Positions 51,299-63,635 are shown, counted from the stretch's first letter. The stretch is 63,884 nt of DNA from Mycobacterium sp. (GCF_008709575.1 NZ_VYIK01000011.1:1-63884), one strand, 5' to 3'. The notes: generated by a model from the letters alone, not told the origin. Numbers and translations: made by a program.

Positions 51299-52810
51299 AT
51301 GCGTGGTTGGTTCAGCACCTTTGGTGTCGCCATGATGGGTGCGGGCCTGGCGGTGAGCTCGTCGTTCGTGCCTCCATCGGTCAGCGTGCCGGCCCACGTG
51401 GTTCTGCTCGCCGGCGATACCGCCGACTCGCCGCTCGGGGACGGCCCGGCGTTGGTGATCGGCCCCAGCGGCTTCCCGATACCGGGCCAACGCTATGTGG
51501 ACGCCGCCGACACGCTGTATCTGCAGCCGCGCGACTTCACCGGCACTGCGCAGGGGTTATTCACCCCCGAAGGGGACTACCCGAGTACCGGCGTCAGAAG
51601 CCTGGAGTTCAACCAGGCGGTGGCCCAGGGGGAGCAAATTCTGGATTCGGCGATTGAAAACCACATCGCCGGAGGGCATGTCGATGCCGCCAACCCTGTC
51701 GTGGTTTTCGGCTGGTCGGAGAGCGCCACCATCGCCTCGTTGACCATGTCGCAACTGGCTGCGCAGGGTGTGCCCAGTGACGATGTGCATTTCGTACTGG
51801 TCGGTGACCCCAACAACCCCAGCGGCGGCCAGTTGCAACTCTTCGACGTCCCGCCCGGCACGAATCCCACCATCCCTTTCTTCGGCACGTTCAGCGGCGC
51901 CACCCCGGATGACTTGTTCCCTACCGACATCTACACGAAAGAATATGACGGCTTCGCCGACGTGCCGCGCTACCCGCTCAACCTGCTGTCGGACCTCAAC
52001 GCCCTCTTCGGCACCATCATCGTGCACAGCACGTACCCGGTTCTCACGCCCGCCGAGCTGATACCCACCACAGACGGCGGTCGGGCGATTCTCTTGCCGG
52101 GCTCGGAGGCCCTGACCGGGGAGGGGCTGACCAACTATTACATGATCCCCACCGAGAGTCTGCCCCTGTTGGATCCGCTGCGGCTGATCCCGGTGGTCGG
52201 GCAACCGCTCTACGACTTGCTGGAACCCGACACGAGAATCCTGGTCAACCTGGGCTACGGCAGCATCTCCGACGGCTGGGCCGCGGGCCCGGCCAATGTG
52301 CCCACCACGTTCGGCCTGTTTCCCACCGGTCTCAACCCGGCCGAGGTGCTCACCGCCCTCGGCGACGGCCTGCTGCAGGGAGTCACCGACGCCGCCAAAG
52401 ATCTGCAGAACCCCGATACGTACCGACCAACGCCCATCATCGACAACCCGGTGCTGTCAGAGCTGGTCAAAGCGGCATTCACGATGGGCATCGTCGACAC
52501 CCCGCACCCGACGCTGGGCCAACTGCTGCAAGCGGAATTCGGCGGGCCGGCATCTCAGGACATCACGACCGGCTCGCACACCACGCTGCTGTCGCTTGCC
52601 GGCGAGCTCAGCGGCGCGTTGTCGTCCGTCTATTCGGGTCTGCTCCCGCTTGCCGACACCGTCAACGTGCTGTTCACCGCGATGCCCGCATATGACGTGA
52701 GCCTCTTCATCGACCAGCTCGAGGCTGGCAACCTCCTTGGCGCCGTCGGTGATCCGATCGCTGCCGACGTGGGATGGATATTCACCATCGCCTCGTCCTT
52801 GTTGCCGTGA
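51299..52810 (+). CDS. Secreted PE-PPE-domain serine hydrolase
   Basis: A 503-residue protein with an N-terminal signal-like segment (STFGVAMMGAGLAVSSSFVP) in place of a PE or PPE module, followed by the PE-PPE alpha/beta-hydrolase domain (about 40-290). The nucleophile elbow is FGWSESATIASL. Later segments DDVHFVLVGDPNNPSGG and IIVHSTYPVLTPAEL carry the likely Asp and His regions. The C-terminal 200 residues are Leu-, Pro- and Thr-rich without a known domain. Such domains have esterase activity on short acyl esters. A G-rich AAGGGGGAAAG stretch precedes ATG 51299. Confidence 0.86.
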   Translation: MRGWFSTFGVAMMGAGLAVSSSFVPPSVSVPAHVVLLAGDTADSPLGDGPALVIGPSGFPIPGQRYVDAADTLYLQPRDFTGTAQGLFTPEGDYPSTGVRSLEFNQAVAQGEQILDSAIENHIAGGHVDAANPVVVFGWSESATIASLTMSQLAAQGVPSDDVHFVLVGDPNNPSGGQLQLFDVPPGTNPTIPFFGTFSGATPDDLFPTDIYTKEYDGFADVPRYPLNLLSDLNALFGTIIVHSTYPVLTPAELIPTTDGGRAILLPGSEALTGEGLTNYYMIPTESLPLLDPLRLIPVVGQPLYDLLEPDTRILVNLGYGSISDGWAAGPANVPTTFGLFPTGLNPAEVLTALGDGLLQGVTDAAKDLQNPDTYRPTPIIDNPVLSELVKAAFTMGIVDTPHPTLGQLLQAEFGGPASQDITTGSHTTLLSLAGELSGALSSVYSGLLPLADTVNVLFTAMPAYDVSLFIDQLEAGNLLGAVGDPIAADVGWIFTIASSLLP

Positions 52811-52871
52811 AATTGCCGGCGTGTTCAGGTCCGCGTCGCCAGGCACGCCGCCCGCCGCGCCGAGCACCGGA

Positions 52872-53243
52872 TCACGCCTTAGCGCCTCCCCGGAGCGCCG
52901 CGGCCAGCGCGGCCCGCCAACCCAGCAACAACAGGGCGGTGACCGACGAAGCGACCACCACGAAGCTGGCAGAGACCCCGGACGACGACAGCTTCCGCAA
53001 CACCATCCCCGTCGCGACCGTGCACACCCAGACGACCATGCCGGTCGGGGCCAGCGCCGTCGGCCGCCGCCAACCTCGCGACAAAACCCACCCCAGCAAG
53101 GTGCCGGTCAAAAACGGCCAGGCCGTGGCCGCAACGCCGGCGACGTCGAGTCCTTCGTGGTGGCTGCGCCGTCCGACCGTGCAGAACACCAGCACGCAGG
53201 CGACGTCGGCGCCGAGCCAGCCCAGACCCCGCGGCAGTCGCAT
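52872..53243 (-). CDS. DUF3054 membrane protein
   Basis: A 123-residue protein with four helices and the DUF3054 motif GRRSHHEG near the end of helix 1. The helices are LGADVACVLVFCTVG, AATAWPFLTGTLLGWVL, MVVWVCTVATGMVLR and VVASSVTALLLLGWRAAL. Function unknown. ATG at 53243 gives the family's usual length; the frame is open much further upstream but runs antisense to an SDR gene. It is convergent with the PE-PPE gene. Confidence 0.85.
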   Translation of the reverse strand: MRLPRGLGWLGADVACVLVFCTVGRRSHHEGLDVAGVAATAWPFLTGTLLGWVLSRGWRRPTALAPTGMVVWVCTVATGMVLRKLSSSGVSASFVVVASSVTALLLLGWRAALAAALRGGAKA

Positions 53244-53360
53244 GCCGCGACAATACCGGGCTTGACACCGGCTTGACCTGGCCATCGCACGGCCCTGGTA
53301 TGAATAATGCGATCCACACGATTGCGCGGGAGTGCACTTGACCGACACCGCTGAGTGCAG

Positions 53361-54095
53361 ATGAGCAGCACAATCGCACTGGTGACCGGCGCCGGATCGG
53401 GTATCGGCAAAGCGATCGCGCTCGGGTTTGCCGCCCAGGGTGACCACGTGATCGCCGCCGACATCGACGAGGCGGCCGCAGCGGCCACCGCCCGGGAGTA
53501 CCCGCAGTGCATCACGGCGCTGCCGGTCGACGTCGCCGACCGGTCCCGGGTTGACGCGCTGCGTGACCGGGCGCACGCCGACATCGGCGTCCCCACTGTG
53601 CTGGTCAATGCCGCCGGCTGGGATCGGACTGACCAATTTCTCAACGCGACAACCGAATTCGCCGAAAAGGTGGTGGCGATCAACTACCTCGGGCCGGTGC
53701 ACATCTGCAGCGCGTTCCTGCCGGCGATGATCGAGGCCGGGGGTGGCGGGCGGGTCATCAACGTGGCCAGCGACGCGGGCCGTGTCGGCAGCGCGGGCGA
53801 AACCATCTACGCCGGCGCCAAGGGCGGCGTCATCGCGCTGACCAAATCGCTCGCCCGGGAGATGGCCCGCTACCTGATTACCGTCAACTGTGTGTGTCCC
53901 GGCCCCACCGATACTCCGCTGTTCGCGGCGCAGCCGGAGAAGCTCAGGCAGGCTCTGGTCAAAGCGATCCCGTTCCGCCGGCTGGCCCGGCCCGAGGAAG
54001 TGGCCGCGCCGGTGTTGTTCTTCGCCTCCGATGCCGCGTCGTTCATCACCGGTCAGGTGATCAGTGTCAGCGGCGGTCTGACGATGGCCGGCTGA
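53361..54095 (+). CDS. Short-chain dehydrogenase/reductase
   Basis: A 244-residue classical SDR: cofactor loop TGAGSGIGKA, NAAGW, catalytic Ser in NVASDAGRVG, and Tyr/Lys in IYAGAKGG. An aspartate at the end of beta-2 (IAADIDEA) favours NAD(H). It is followed after 13 bp by an acyl-CoA dehydrogenase and then a second, so it is probably a 3-hydroxyacyl-CoA dehydrogenase for the same catabolic route. The ATG at 53361 is preferred to a GTG six bases earlier. Confidence 0.9.
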   Translation: MSSTIALVTGAGSGIGKAIALGFAAQGDHVIAADIDEAAAAATAREYPQCITALPVDVADRSRVDALRDRAHADIGVPTVLVNAAGWDRTDQFLNATTEFAEKVVAINYLGPVHICSAFLPAMIEAGGGGRVINVASDAGRVGSAGETIYAGAKGGVIALTKSLAREMARYLITVNCVCPGPTDTPLFAAQPEKLRQALVKAIPFRRLARPEEVAAPVLFFASDAASFITGQVISVSGGLTMAG

Positions 54096-54108
54096 GTAAG
54101 CTCGTCCG

Positions 54109-55287
54109 ATGAGCAGTAAGCCGCCTTTCGACCCCAACGACCCGCTCGGCCTGGACGCGTCGCTGACCGACGACGAGATCGCGCTGCGTGACACGGTCCG
54201 AGCGTTCTGCGCCGAACAGATCACCCCATATGCCGCCCAGTGGTTCGAGATAGGCGACCTGCCGGTCCGCGAGCTCGCCAAGCAACTCGGCGAGCTCGGA
54301 CTGCTGGGCATGCACCTGCAGGGCTACGGCTGCGGCGGGGCATCGGCCGTGCATTACGGGCTGGCTTGCCTGGAACTGGAAGCCGCCGACTCCGGAATCC
54401 GGTCGCTGGTATCGGTGCAAGGGTCGCTGGCGATGTTTGCCATCTGGAACAACGGGTCCGAAGAGCAGAAGCGACAGTGGTTGCCGGGCATGGCCGCAGG
54501 CGAACTGCTCGGATGTTTCGGACTCACCGAACCCGACGTCGGGTCCAATCCGGCGGCGATGAAAACCCGGGCCCGACGGGACGGCCCCGACTGGGTGCTC
54601 AACGGCCGCAAGATGTGGATCACCAACGGTTCGGTTGCCGATGTCGCGATCGTGTGGGCGGCTACCGACGACGGGATCCGCGGATTCATCGTTCCTACCG
54701 ACGTGGCGGGATTCACCGCGAACACGATTCACCACAAACTTTCGCTGCGCGCGTCGATCACCAGCGAGTTGGTGCTCGACGACGTACGGCTGCCGCACGA
54801 TGCGGTGCTGCCCGATTCGATCGGCTTGCGCAGCCCGCTGGCGTGCTTATCCGAGGCGCGCTACGGCATCATCTGGGGATCGATGGGCGCCGCACGATCG
54901 GCGTGGCAGTCCGCGCTGGAATACGCGACGACGAGGACCCAATTCGACCGCCCGATCGCGGGATTTCAGCTGACTCAGGCCAAGCTCGTCGACATGGCGG
55001 TCGAACTGAACAAAGGTCAGCTCCTCGCACTGCATCTGGGCCGGCTCAAGGATCGCGTCGGACTTCGTCCCGAGCAGGTCAGCTTCGGCAAGCTCAACAA
55101 CACCCGGGAAGCGCTCGAGATCTGCCGGACTGCCCGGACGATTCTGGGCGGCAATGGAATATCACTGGAGTATCCGGTGATCCGGCACATGGTCAACCTG
55201 GAATCGGTGCTGACCTACGAGGGAACCCCCGAGATGCACCAGCTAGTCCTGGGGCAAGCTCTCACCGGTCTGGACGCTTTCCGCTGA
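54109..55287 (+). CDS. Acyl-CoA dehydrogenase, glutaryl-CoA dehydrogenase-like (FadE7-like)
   Basis: A 392-residue acyl-CoA dehydrogenase. FAD-binding segments are CFGLTEPDVGSNPAAMKTRA and GRKMWITNGSVADVAIVWA. The catalytic glutamate is in LTYEGTPEMHQLVLG. Overall it resembles the glutaryl-CoA dehydrogenase branch and FadE7 (Rv0400c). Glutaryl-CoA dehydrogenases also decarboxylate their product; whether this one does is unknown. ATG 54109. It is the middle gene of SDR-FadE-FadE. Confidence 0.9.
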   Translation: MSSKPPFDPNDPLGLDASLTDDEIALRDTVRAFCAEQITPYAAQWFEIGDLPVRELAKQLGELGLLGMHLQGYGCGGASAVHYGLACLELEAADSGIRSLVSVQGSLAMFAIWNNGSEEQKRQWLPGMAAGELLGCFGLTEPDVGSNPAAMKTRARRDGPDWVLNGRKMWITNGSVADVAIVWAATDDGIRGFIVPTDVAGFTANTIHHKLSLRASITSELVLDDVRLPHDAVLPDSIGLRSPLACLSEARYGIIWGSMGAARSAWQSALEYATTRTQFDRPIAGFQLTQAKLVDMAVELNKGQLLALHLGRLKDRVGLRPEQVSFGKLNNTREALEICRTARTILGGNGISLEYPVIRHMVNLESVLTYEGTPEMHQLVLGQALTGLDAFR

Positions 55288-55301
55288 GAGGATTATGTCG
55301 A

Positions 55302-56450
55302 TTGAGCCCGCGCCTGGAATACACGTCTGAGCACCATCAGTTCCGTTCGCTGGTGCGTGATTTCGTACAATCGACCGTTGTGCCTTCCCACGAACACTGG
55401 GAGAAGGCGGGGCGTTTGGACCGTTCCCTGTTCACCGAGGCCGGCAAGCTTGGACTGCTGGGGTTTTCGGTGCCCGAAGAATTCGGCGGTCCGGGCGTTG
55501 ACGACTTTCGCTACAACGCGATCGTCGTCGAAGAACTCCAGCGGGTCGGAGCGGCGGCCGAGGCTGTGGCTTTCTCGTTGCAAAACGACATCGTGCTGCC
55601 CTATCTCACCGACCTGACGACACCCGAACAACAACGGCGCTGGCTTCCCGGTGTGGTGACGGGCGAGACGATAATCGGCATTGCGATGACCGAGCCAGGC
55701 GCCGGCAGCGACCTGGCCGGGATCCGCACCACCGCGGTGCGCGACGGTGACCACTACCTGGTCAACGGCGCTAAAACGTTTATCTCCAACGGGCAGATCG
55801 GCGACTTGTTCGTGATCGCCGCACGCACTGCACCCGATCGGCACAAGGGTTTGTCACTCCTGGTCGTCGAGTCGAGCACGCCGGGTTTTCACCGCGGCCG
55901 CAACCTGGACAAGATCGGTTTGCACGCGCAGGACACCAGTGAGCTGAGCTTCACCGACATGCGGGTTCCCGCCGATTCCCTGCTCGAAGCCGAAGGCCGG
56001 GGCTTCTACCAGCTGATGGCCCACCTTCCCCAGGAGCGGCTGTCGCTGGCGGTGGGCGCGGTGGCCGCCGCGGAGGGCGTGCTGGCCGAGACTATCGACT
56101 ACGTCCGGCAGCGCAACGCCTTCGGCGCGCCCATTTCCGGCCTGCAGAATACCCAGTTCATGCTTGCCGAGCTGGCCACCGAACTCGACGTGGCTCGCAC
56201 TTATCTCGACGACTGCATAGCCGAGCACTTGACCGGCGGGCTCAGTGCCGGGCGGGCCGCCCGCCTGAAATGGTGGACCACCGAGTTGCAGGTGCGGGTG
56301 GCCGACCGCTGTCTGCAATTGCACGGTGGCTACGGGTACATGCGCGAGTACCCGGTATCACGGGCATTCGTCGACGCTCGCATCCAGACCATCTACGGCG
56401 GCACCACCGAGATCATGAAGACGATCATCGCCAAAGACCTGGGCCTGTGA
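55302..56450 (+). CDS. Acyl-CoA dehydrogenase, long/branched-chain type
   Basis: A 382-residue FadE protein: IAMTEPGAGSDLAGIRTTA, YLVNGAKTFISNGQIGDLF, RNAFGAPISGLQNTQ, and the C-terminus IYGGTTEIMKTIIAKDLGL. The usual YEGT glutamate is glycine (YGGT), as in the isovaleryl- and long-chain branches, which carry the base on an earlier helix; here ETIDYVRQR fits. The best start is TTG at 55302, preceded by GAGAGGA. An ATG at 55295 is out of frame and soon stops, so a small indel near the start is possible. Confidence 0.87.
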   Translation: MSPRLEYTSEHHQFRSLVRDFVQSTVVPSHEHWEKAGRLDRSLFTEAGKLGLLGFSVPEEFGGPGVDDFRYNAIVVEELQRVGAAAEAVAFSLQNDIVLPYLTDLTTPEQQRRWLPGVVTGETIIGIAMTEPGAGSDLAGIRTTAVRDGDHYLVNGAKTFISNGQIGDLFVIAARTAPDRHKGLSLLVVESSTPGFHRGRNLDKIGLHAQDTSELSFTDMRVPADSLLEAEGRGFYQLMAHLPQERLSLAVGAVAAAEGVLAETIDYVRQRNAFGAPISGLQNTQFMLAELATELDVARTYLDDCIAEHLTGGLSAGRAARLKWWTTELQVRVADRCLQLHGGYGYMREYPVSRAFVDARIQTIYGGTTEIMKTIIAKDLGL

Positions 56451-56466
56451 CGGCGACCACGTGTGC

Positions 56467-56805
<339 letters not shown>

Positions 56806-56888
56806 TCAGGACGGGCCGGCCGACCCGGGAATAGATATACGGGTAGGGGTATTTTTCCTGGTATCGTGCCCAAGGAAGGATGCCGGAA

Positions 56889-57263
56889 ATGTCCGTCAAA
56901 GAACTCACCATGTCCGACTTCGAATCGACGATCCGGGAGAGCCCGACCGTGTTGGTCGACTTCTGGGCGCCGTGGTGCGGGCCTTGCCGCGCGTTCGCGC
57001 CGGTCTTCGAGCGGTCCGCCGTCGATCACCCCGACATCGTGCACGCCAAGGTCAACACCGAGGTCGAGCGAGAACTGGCCGCGATCGCCGGTATCCGGTC
57101 GATTCCGACCATCATGGCCTTCCGCGAAGGTGTCCTCGTCTACAGCCAGCCGGGCGCGATGCCCTCGGCGGTGCTCGAGGACCTGATCCGCCAGATCAAC
57201 GAGCTCGACATGGCTGCCGTGCGTGCCAAGCTCGCCGAACGTGAGACCGCCGCCAACGCCTGA
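56889..57263 (+). CDS. Thioredoxin
   Basis: A 124-residue thioredoxin with WAPWCGPCRAF and the cis-proline loop RSIPTIMAFREG. It resembles the trxA product at 7272 (FAPVFERSAVDHPDIVHAKV against FAPTFAASSEKHPDIVYAKV), so the two are paralogues of one actinobacterial subtype. ATG at 56889 lies 8 bases after AAGGAAGGA; an ATG at 56880 overlaps that site. Control by the divergent thiol-type repressor is likely. Confidence 0.9.
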   Translation: MSVKELTMSDFESTIRESPTVLVDFWAPWCGPCRAFAPVFERSAVDHPDIVHAKVNTEVERELAAIAGIRSIPTIMAFREGVLVYSQPGAMPSAVLEDLIRQINELDMAAVRAKLAERETAANA

Positions 57264-57374
57264 CGGCCGGTAGACCGAAAGGAGTGGTGACCGAGCCCGC
57301 GGGGTTTCGCGTTGGCACCCAGCGCACCTCAACTCGTCCCATCCGAGGTCTTGCCATGGCTAAAGTGAGTCGGC

Positions 57375-58232
57375 ATGGACAAGATCAGGGGCAAGACCGT
57401 CGTGATCACCGGCGCTGCGCGGGGAATCGGGCTGGCGACTACCAAAGCGCTGTTGGCACGCGGTGCCCGCGTGGTTATCGGTGATCGGGACGTGAGCGTT
57501 CTCGAGCAAACTGTCGCCGGCATGAGCAAACTGGGTCCGGTTTCAGGCCACCCGCTCGACGTCACCGACCGGAAGTCATTCGCGGCCTTCCTGGACAAGG
57601 CCCGTGCCGACGGCGGCGGGCCTATCGACGTGTTGATCAACAACGCCGGCGTGATGCCGGTCGGTCCTTTTCTTCAGCAGTCGACCGATGCCATCCGCTC
57701 ATCGATCGAGGTCAACTTCTACGGGGTGCTCACCGGCTGCCAGTTGGTGCTGCCGGAGATGGTCAAACGTGGCAACGGCCACATCGTCAACGTGGCGTCG
57801 ATGGCCGGCATGGTGGCATTGCCCGGGCAGGTGGTCTACGCCGGCACCAAGTTTGCCGTGGTCGGGCTCTCCCGTGCGTTGGCTGACGAGGTCGCGTCGC
57901 AGGGCGTCGACGTCACCGCGGTGCTGCCGGTGTTCACCAATACCGACTTGATCTCCGGTACCAAGACGAGCGTCGTGACAAAGCCGGTGCAGCCCGAGCA
58001 CGTCGCCGCCGCGATCGTCAAAGTGCTCGACAAGCCGAAGACCCAGGTGTCGGTGCCCGGAGTGTCTCGCTACATCGGCATCCTGACGATGCTGCTGCCG
58101 ACTCGTGCCCGCCGCTGGCTGGGCAACAAGACGGGCACCAGCACGGTCTTTCTCAATCTCGACACCGAGGCCCGTGCAGCCTACGAGGACCGCGCCCAGC
58201 ATGCGATAGGCGTCGTCGAGCACCGGCCCTGA
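57375..58232 (+). CDS. Short-chain dehydrogenase/reductase
   Basis: A 285-residue SDR: TGAARGIGLAT, NNAGVMPVG, Ser in NVASMAGMVA, Tyr/Lys in VYAGTKFAVVG. The extended C-terminus (VPGVSRYIGILTMLLPTRA) and length match the mycobacterial SDR group of unknown lipid or ketone substrates. ATG 57375 is chosen. It stands 111 bp downstream of the thioredoxin and may be transcribed with it. Confidence 0.88.
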   Translation: MDKIRGKTVVITGAARGIGLATTKALLARGARVVIGDRDVSVLEQTVAGMSKLGPVSGHPLDVTDRKSFAAFLDKARADGGGPIDVLINNAGVMPVGPFLQQSTDAIRSSIEVNFYGVLTGCQLVLPEMVKRGNGHIVNVASMAGMVALPGQVVYAGTKFAVVGLSRALADEVASQGVDVTAVLPVFTNTDLISGTKTSVVTKPVQPEHVAAAIVKVLDKPKTQVSVPGVSRYIGILTMLLPTRARRWLGNKTGTSTVFLNLDTEARAAYEDRAQHAIGVVEHRP

Positions 58233-58239
58233 TCAACCG

Positions 58240-59364
58240 CTACAAGGCGGACAATCCTCGAATCTTTTGAACTTCGTTGTCCTGAAAAGGTTTTCCGTCC
58301 GAATGGAGCAGGTCGTGAAACCACACCTCCGGCACCGACGTGTAGGGCTGGTCCCAGGAATCCCAGGGGTAGTAGGTCTGGGTTTTGCCTGCTACTAAAC
58401 CCCAGTTGAAGGCACCAACCTTGTCTCGCTTGGCAATCGGCAGAATTCCCTCTACCGTGCTGCCTTGGGTGCGGGCCATGTACTCCGTGCACATCAGCGG
58501 CCGGCCCAGCGGTTGCAGCTCGGCGATACGGTTCTCGAAATTCGCCGGCCGGCCATAGCAGTGGAATGTGATCACGTCGGAGTTGTCAAGTTGAATGTTG
58601 CTGACGGTGCTGCGGCGTGCGGGATCTCCCCATACACCGTCCCACACAGCACTTGTCAGCGGTTGACTCGGGTCAACTGCGCGTGCCCACCCGAACACCT
58701 GCGGAAGCAGGTCTGCGACCAGTTCCTGCTTGTCCCGTCGCTCGACTCGGTGATATACCCGCGCCGGATTGTCGGGCTCATTCCACAGATCCCAGCCCAG
58801 TATGCGGCCGTCGTTGCGGAATTGGCTCAGCACGCCGGTGACGTAGTTCCGCAGAGTGGGCAGATAACGGCGGTCACCGAGGCGTTCGGCGCCCGGGCTC
58901 TGCACCCATCCGGAGTTGTGCACCCCGGGTCTGGGCGCGCGCTGGCGCCCCGGTGTTGGCAGCGGATCCCAACATGAGTCGAACAAGACAAACAGCGGCT
59001 TGATGCGGTGACGCGCCGCAATGTCGACAAACTTCGCAAGACGGGCCTGAAACCCCCGAGAGTCCTGCGCCCAGAGCTGATCGTGAAGGAACACGCGTAC
59101 CGTGTTGAGGCCGTGCGACCGGGCCCAGCCCAGTTCGGTGTCGATCCGGCGGGGGTCATAGGTGTCGGGCTGAAACATCTCCAGCTGGTTGATGGCGGTC
59201 GAGGTGATGTAGTTCGCACCGACGGGCCAGCCCTGGGCTTGATACCAGCGATGGGCGCGATCAGCCGACCAGCGGTTTGCCGCTGCGGCGGCACGCGGGG
59301 TTGCGGTGAGCGCCATGCCTGCTGCCAGCAGCAGAGGTAATTTCAAAACCGTTCGCCGGTACAC
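58240..59364 (-). CDS. Exported glycoside hydrolase, clan GH-A (GH5-like)
   Basis: A 374-residue secreted glycosidase. The signal has a twin-arginine pattern, YRRTVLK, followed by LPLLLAAGMALTATPRAAAA. The TIM-barrel domain shows the acid/base glutamate in GWDLWNEPDNP and the likely nucleophile in MCTEYMARTQG, typical of retaining clan GH-A enzymes such as beta-xylanases, mannanases or cellulases. The substrate cannot be fixed. The start is GTG at 59364. It is convergent with the SDR gene, with only 7 bp between the stops. Confidence 0.85.
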   Translation of the reverse strand: MYRRTVLKLPLLLAAGMALTATPRAAAAANRWSADRAHRWYQAQGWPVGANYITSTAINQLEMFQPDTYDPRRIDTELGWARSHGLNTVRVFLHDQLWAQDSRGFQARLAKFVDIAARHRIKPLFVLFDSCWDPLPTPGRQRAPRPGVHNSGWVQSPGAERLGDRRYLPTLRNYVTGVLSQFRNDGRILGWDLWNEPDNPARVYHRVERRDKQELVADLLPQVFGWARAVDPSQPLTSAVWDGVWGDPARRSTVSNIQLDNSDVITFHCYGRPANFENRIAELQPLGRPLMCTEYMARTQGSTVEGILPIAKRDKVGAFNWGLVAGKTQTYYPWDSWDQPYTSVPEVWFHDLLHSDGKPFQDNEVQKIRGLSAL

Positions 59365-59461
59365 GAAGAGACCATAATTTGTCTCCGGTGAGGAACCCGG
59401 TATTTGCTTGGCGCGTCGCGCTGAATTGTTCTGTGGCTATCCACCAGGCGCGGGCTGACCG

Positions 59462-60724
59462 TCAGTGGACCAGCGCTGCCGATGCCTGCCGGGCACGGCG
59501 GCGCGCGGTTTTTGCATCCGCCGCGGTGACCACGGCCACCGCCAGCAGACGCCGGGCGTCGGGCCGGGTCGACCGGGTGAACATCCGCACATCACTTTCC
59601 GGCACCGCGAGCGCAGCAGCCAGCGCTTCGGTGGAGGGCCCGGCATCAGTGCCGCCGGTATACAACAGTTGTGCCGCGCCCGGTGAAATCATGATGGTGT
59701 CGCCCGCCAGACCCAAGATTGCCCGGGCTTGCAGCTCGAACGCCGACAACCGCTGGGTACGCAGTGTCACCAGAGCGGACTCGTAGGGTCGGACGCTGAC
59801 GTCGCAGAAGTACACCTCGTCGCCGCGTACCATCAATTCGACTCCGAAGACGCCGCGCCCGCCAAGTGCCTTGACGATACGTGCGGCGATCGACTTGGCA
59901 GCGTCCAAGGCAGCTGTGCTGATCTCCTGCGGCTGCCACAATTCCAGCGTGTCGCGGGTGGCTGCGTTGCGTCCGATCGGCGCGCAGAAGTCGATCACCG
60001 GCCCGGCCGGCCCGTCGCGGCGTACGGCAAGCAGCGTGATGTGAAAGTCGATTTCGACGATGGCTTCGACGAGCAGCCGCGTGGTGTCCGGGCCTGCATC
60101 GGGAGATACCGTGCGCTGCCAGGCCGACTCGAGATCCTGCGGCCCGGAAATCACCGACTCTCGTTGCCCGGCCGGGAGCGTTACCGGCTGCACCCGCAAG
60201 GGATACCCGGCATGGTCGGCGACTGCACGCAGTTCGTGCAGCGATCCGGCGAACCAGAATGGTGCGGTGGGCAGCCCGAGCTCGTCGGCGGCCAGCCGCC
60301 GCAGAGCTTCCCGGTCGGCGGTCAGCCGCACACCGCGGGCAGTTGGGAAGAATTGCGCTAACCCGTTTCCCGCAGCCGCGATCAATGCGTCGGCGCCGAC
60401 CTTGTCGGTGACGGTCACTACGAAATGGGGATGAAACTGGCCGATGATCGCGGTCAACGCTTGGGTATCGCTCATCTGCACCACCACCGACTGGTCGGCG
60501 ACCCCGTGTGCCGGAGCGTCGGCGTAGCATTCGACCGCGATCACCTCCGCGCCCAGACGTTGCAAGACGATTGCCAGCTCGCGGCTGAAATCTCCGGATC
60601 CCAGCAGCATCACCCGGGTCCGCACGGCGTCGCCGGCCCGCTGATGACGTCCGCGGCCGGGCGCCGGGCTCCCGTCCGGTGCCGCGGTCAAGCCCTCGGT
60701 GCCCGGATCGTGTCCGGCTGTCAT
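59462..60724 (-). CDS. Divergent PurT-type ATP-grasp (formate-dependent GAR transformylase-like)
   Basis: A 420-residue ATP-grasp protein of PurT architecture: VMLLGSGDFSRELAIVLQRL, LLVEAIVEIDFHITLLAVRR, LGGRGVFGVELMVRGDEVYF. PurT makes formyl-GAR from GAR, formate and ATP. Key segments differ from standard PurT. The phosphate-binding loop SSGKGQ reads LPAGQRES, and EVSPRPHD reads DVSVRPYES. ATP binding or substrate use may therefore be changed. Its relation to Rv0389 (purT) is by overall resemblance. Confidence 0.78.
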   Translation of the reverse strand: MTAGHDPGTEGLTAAPDGSPAPGRGRHQRAGDAVRTRVMLLGSGDFSRELAIVLQRLGAEVIAVECYADAPAHGVADQSVVVQMSDTQALTAIIGQFHPHFVVTVTDKVGADALIAAAGNGLAQFFPTARGVRLTADREALRRLAADELGLPTAPFWFAGSLHELRAVADHAGYPLRVQPVTLPAGQRESVISGPQDLESAWQRTVSPDAGPDTTRLLVEAIVEIDFHITLLAVRRDGPAGPVIDFCAPIGRNAATRDTLELWQPQEISTAALDAAKSIAARIVKALGGRGVFGVELMVRGDEVYFCDVSVRPYESALVTLRTQRLSAFELQARAILGLAGDTIMISPGAAQLLYTGGTDAGPSTEALAAALAVPESDVRMFTRSTRPDARRLLAVAVVTAADAKTARRRARQASAALVH

Positions 60725-60792
60725 GGGGCCGCACCCTGGGGTCTTGGCCGCGTCTGCCGCATGCTGACCAGGATAAAGGTTGTGGAGCCGAG

Positions 60793-63505
<2,713 letters not shown>

Positions 63506-63635
63506 CGCGCATTCCTTGATGTTTGCCAGGTATCGGTCGTCGACCGCCACGCGCTCTTAACCTTACCTTCGGTAGGACTGAGAACGGCCTAATCGGCGGG
63601 CATTGGCGGCGCGTGTCGCAAGCAGTTCGCCGAGG

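Noticed and set aside
54240..55301. Upstream extension of the second acyl-CoA dehydrogenase to 736 codons
   Set aside because: The extension is an out-of-frame reading of the preceding FadE gene.
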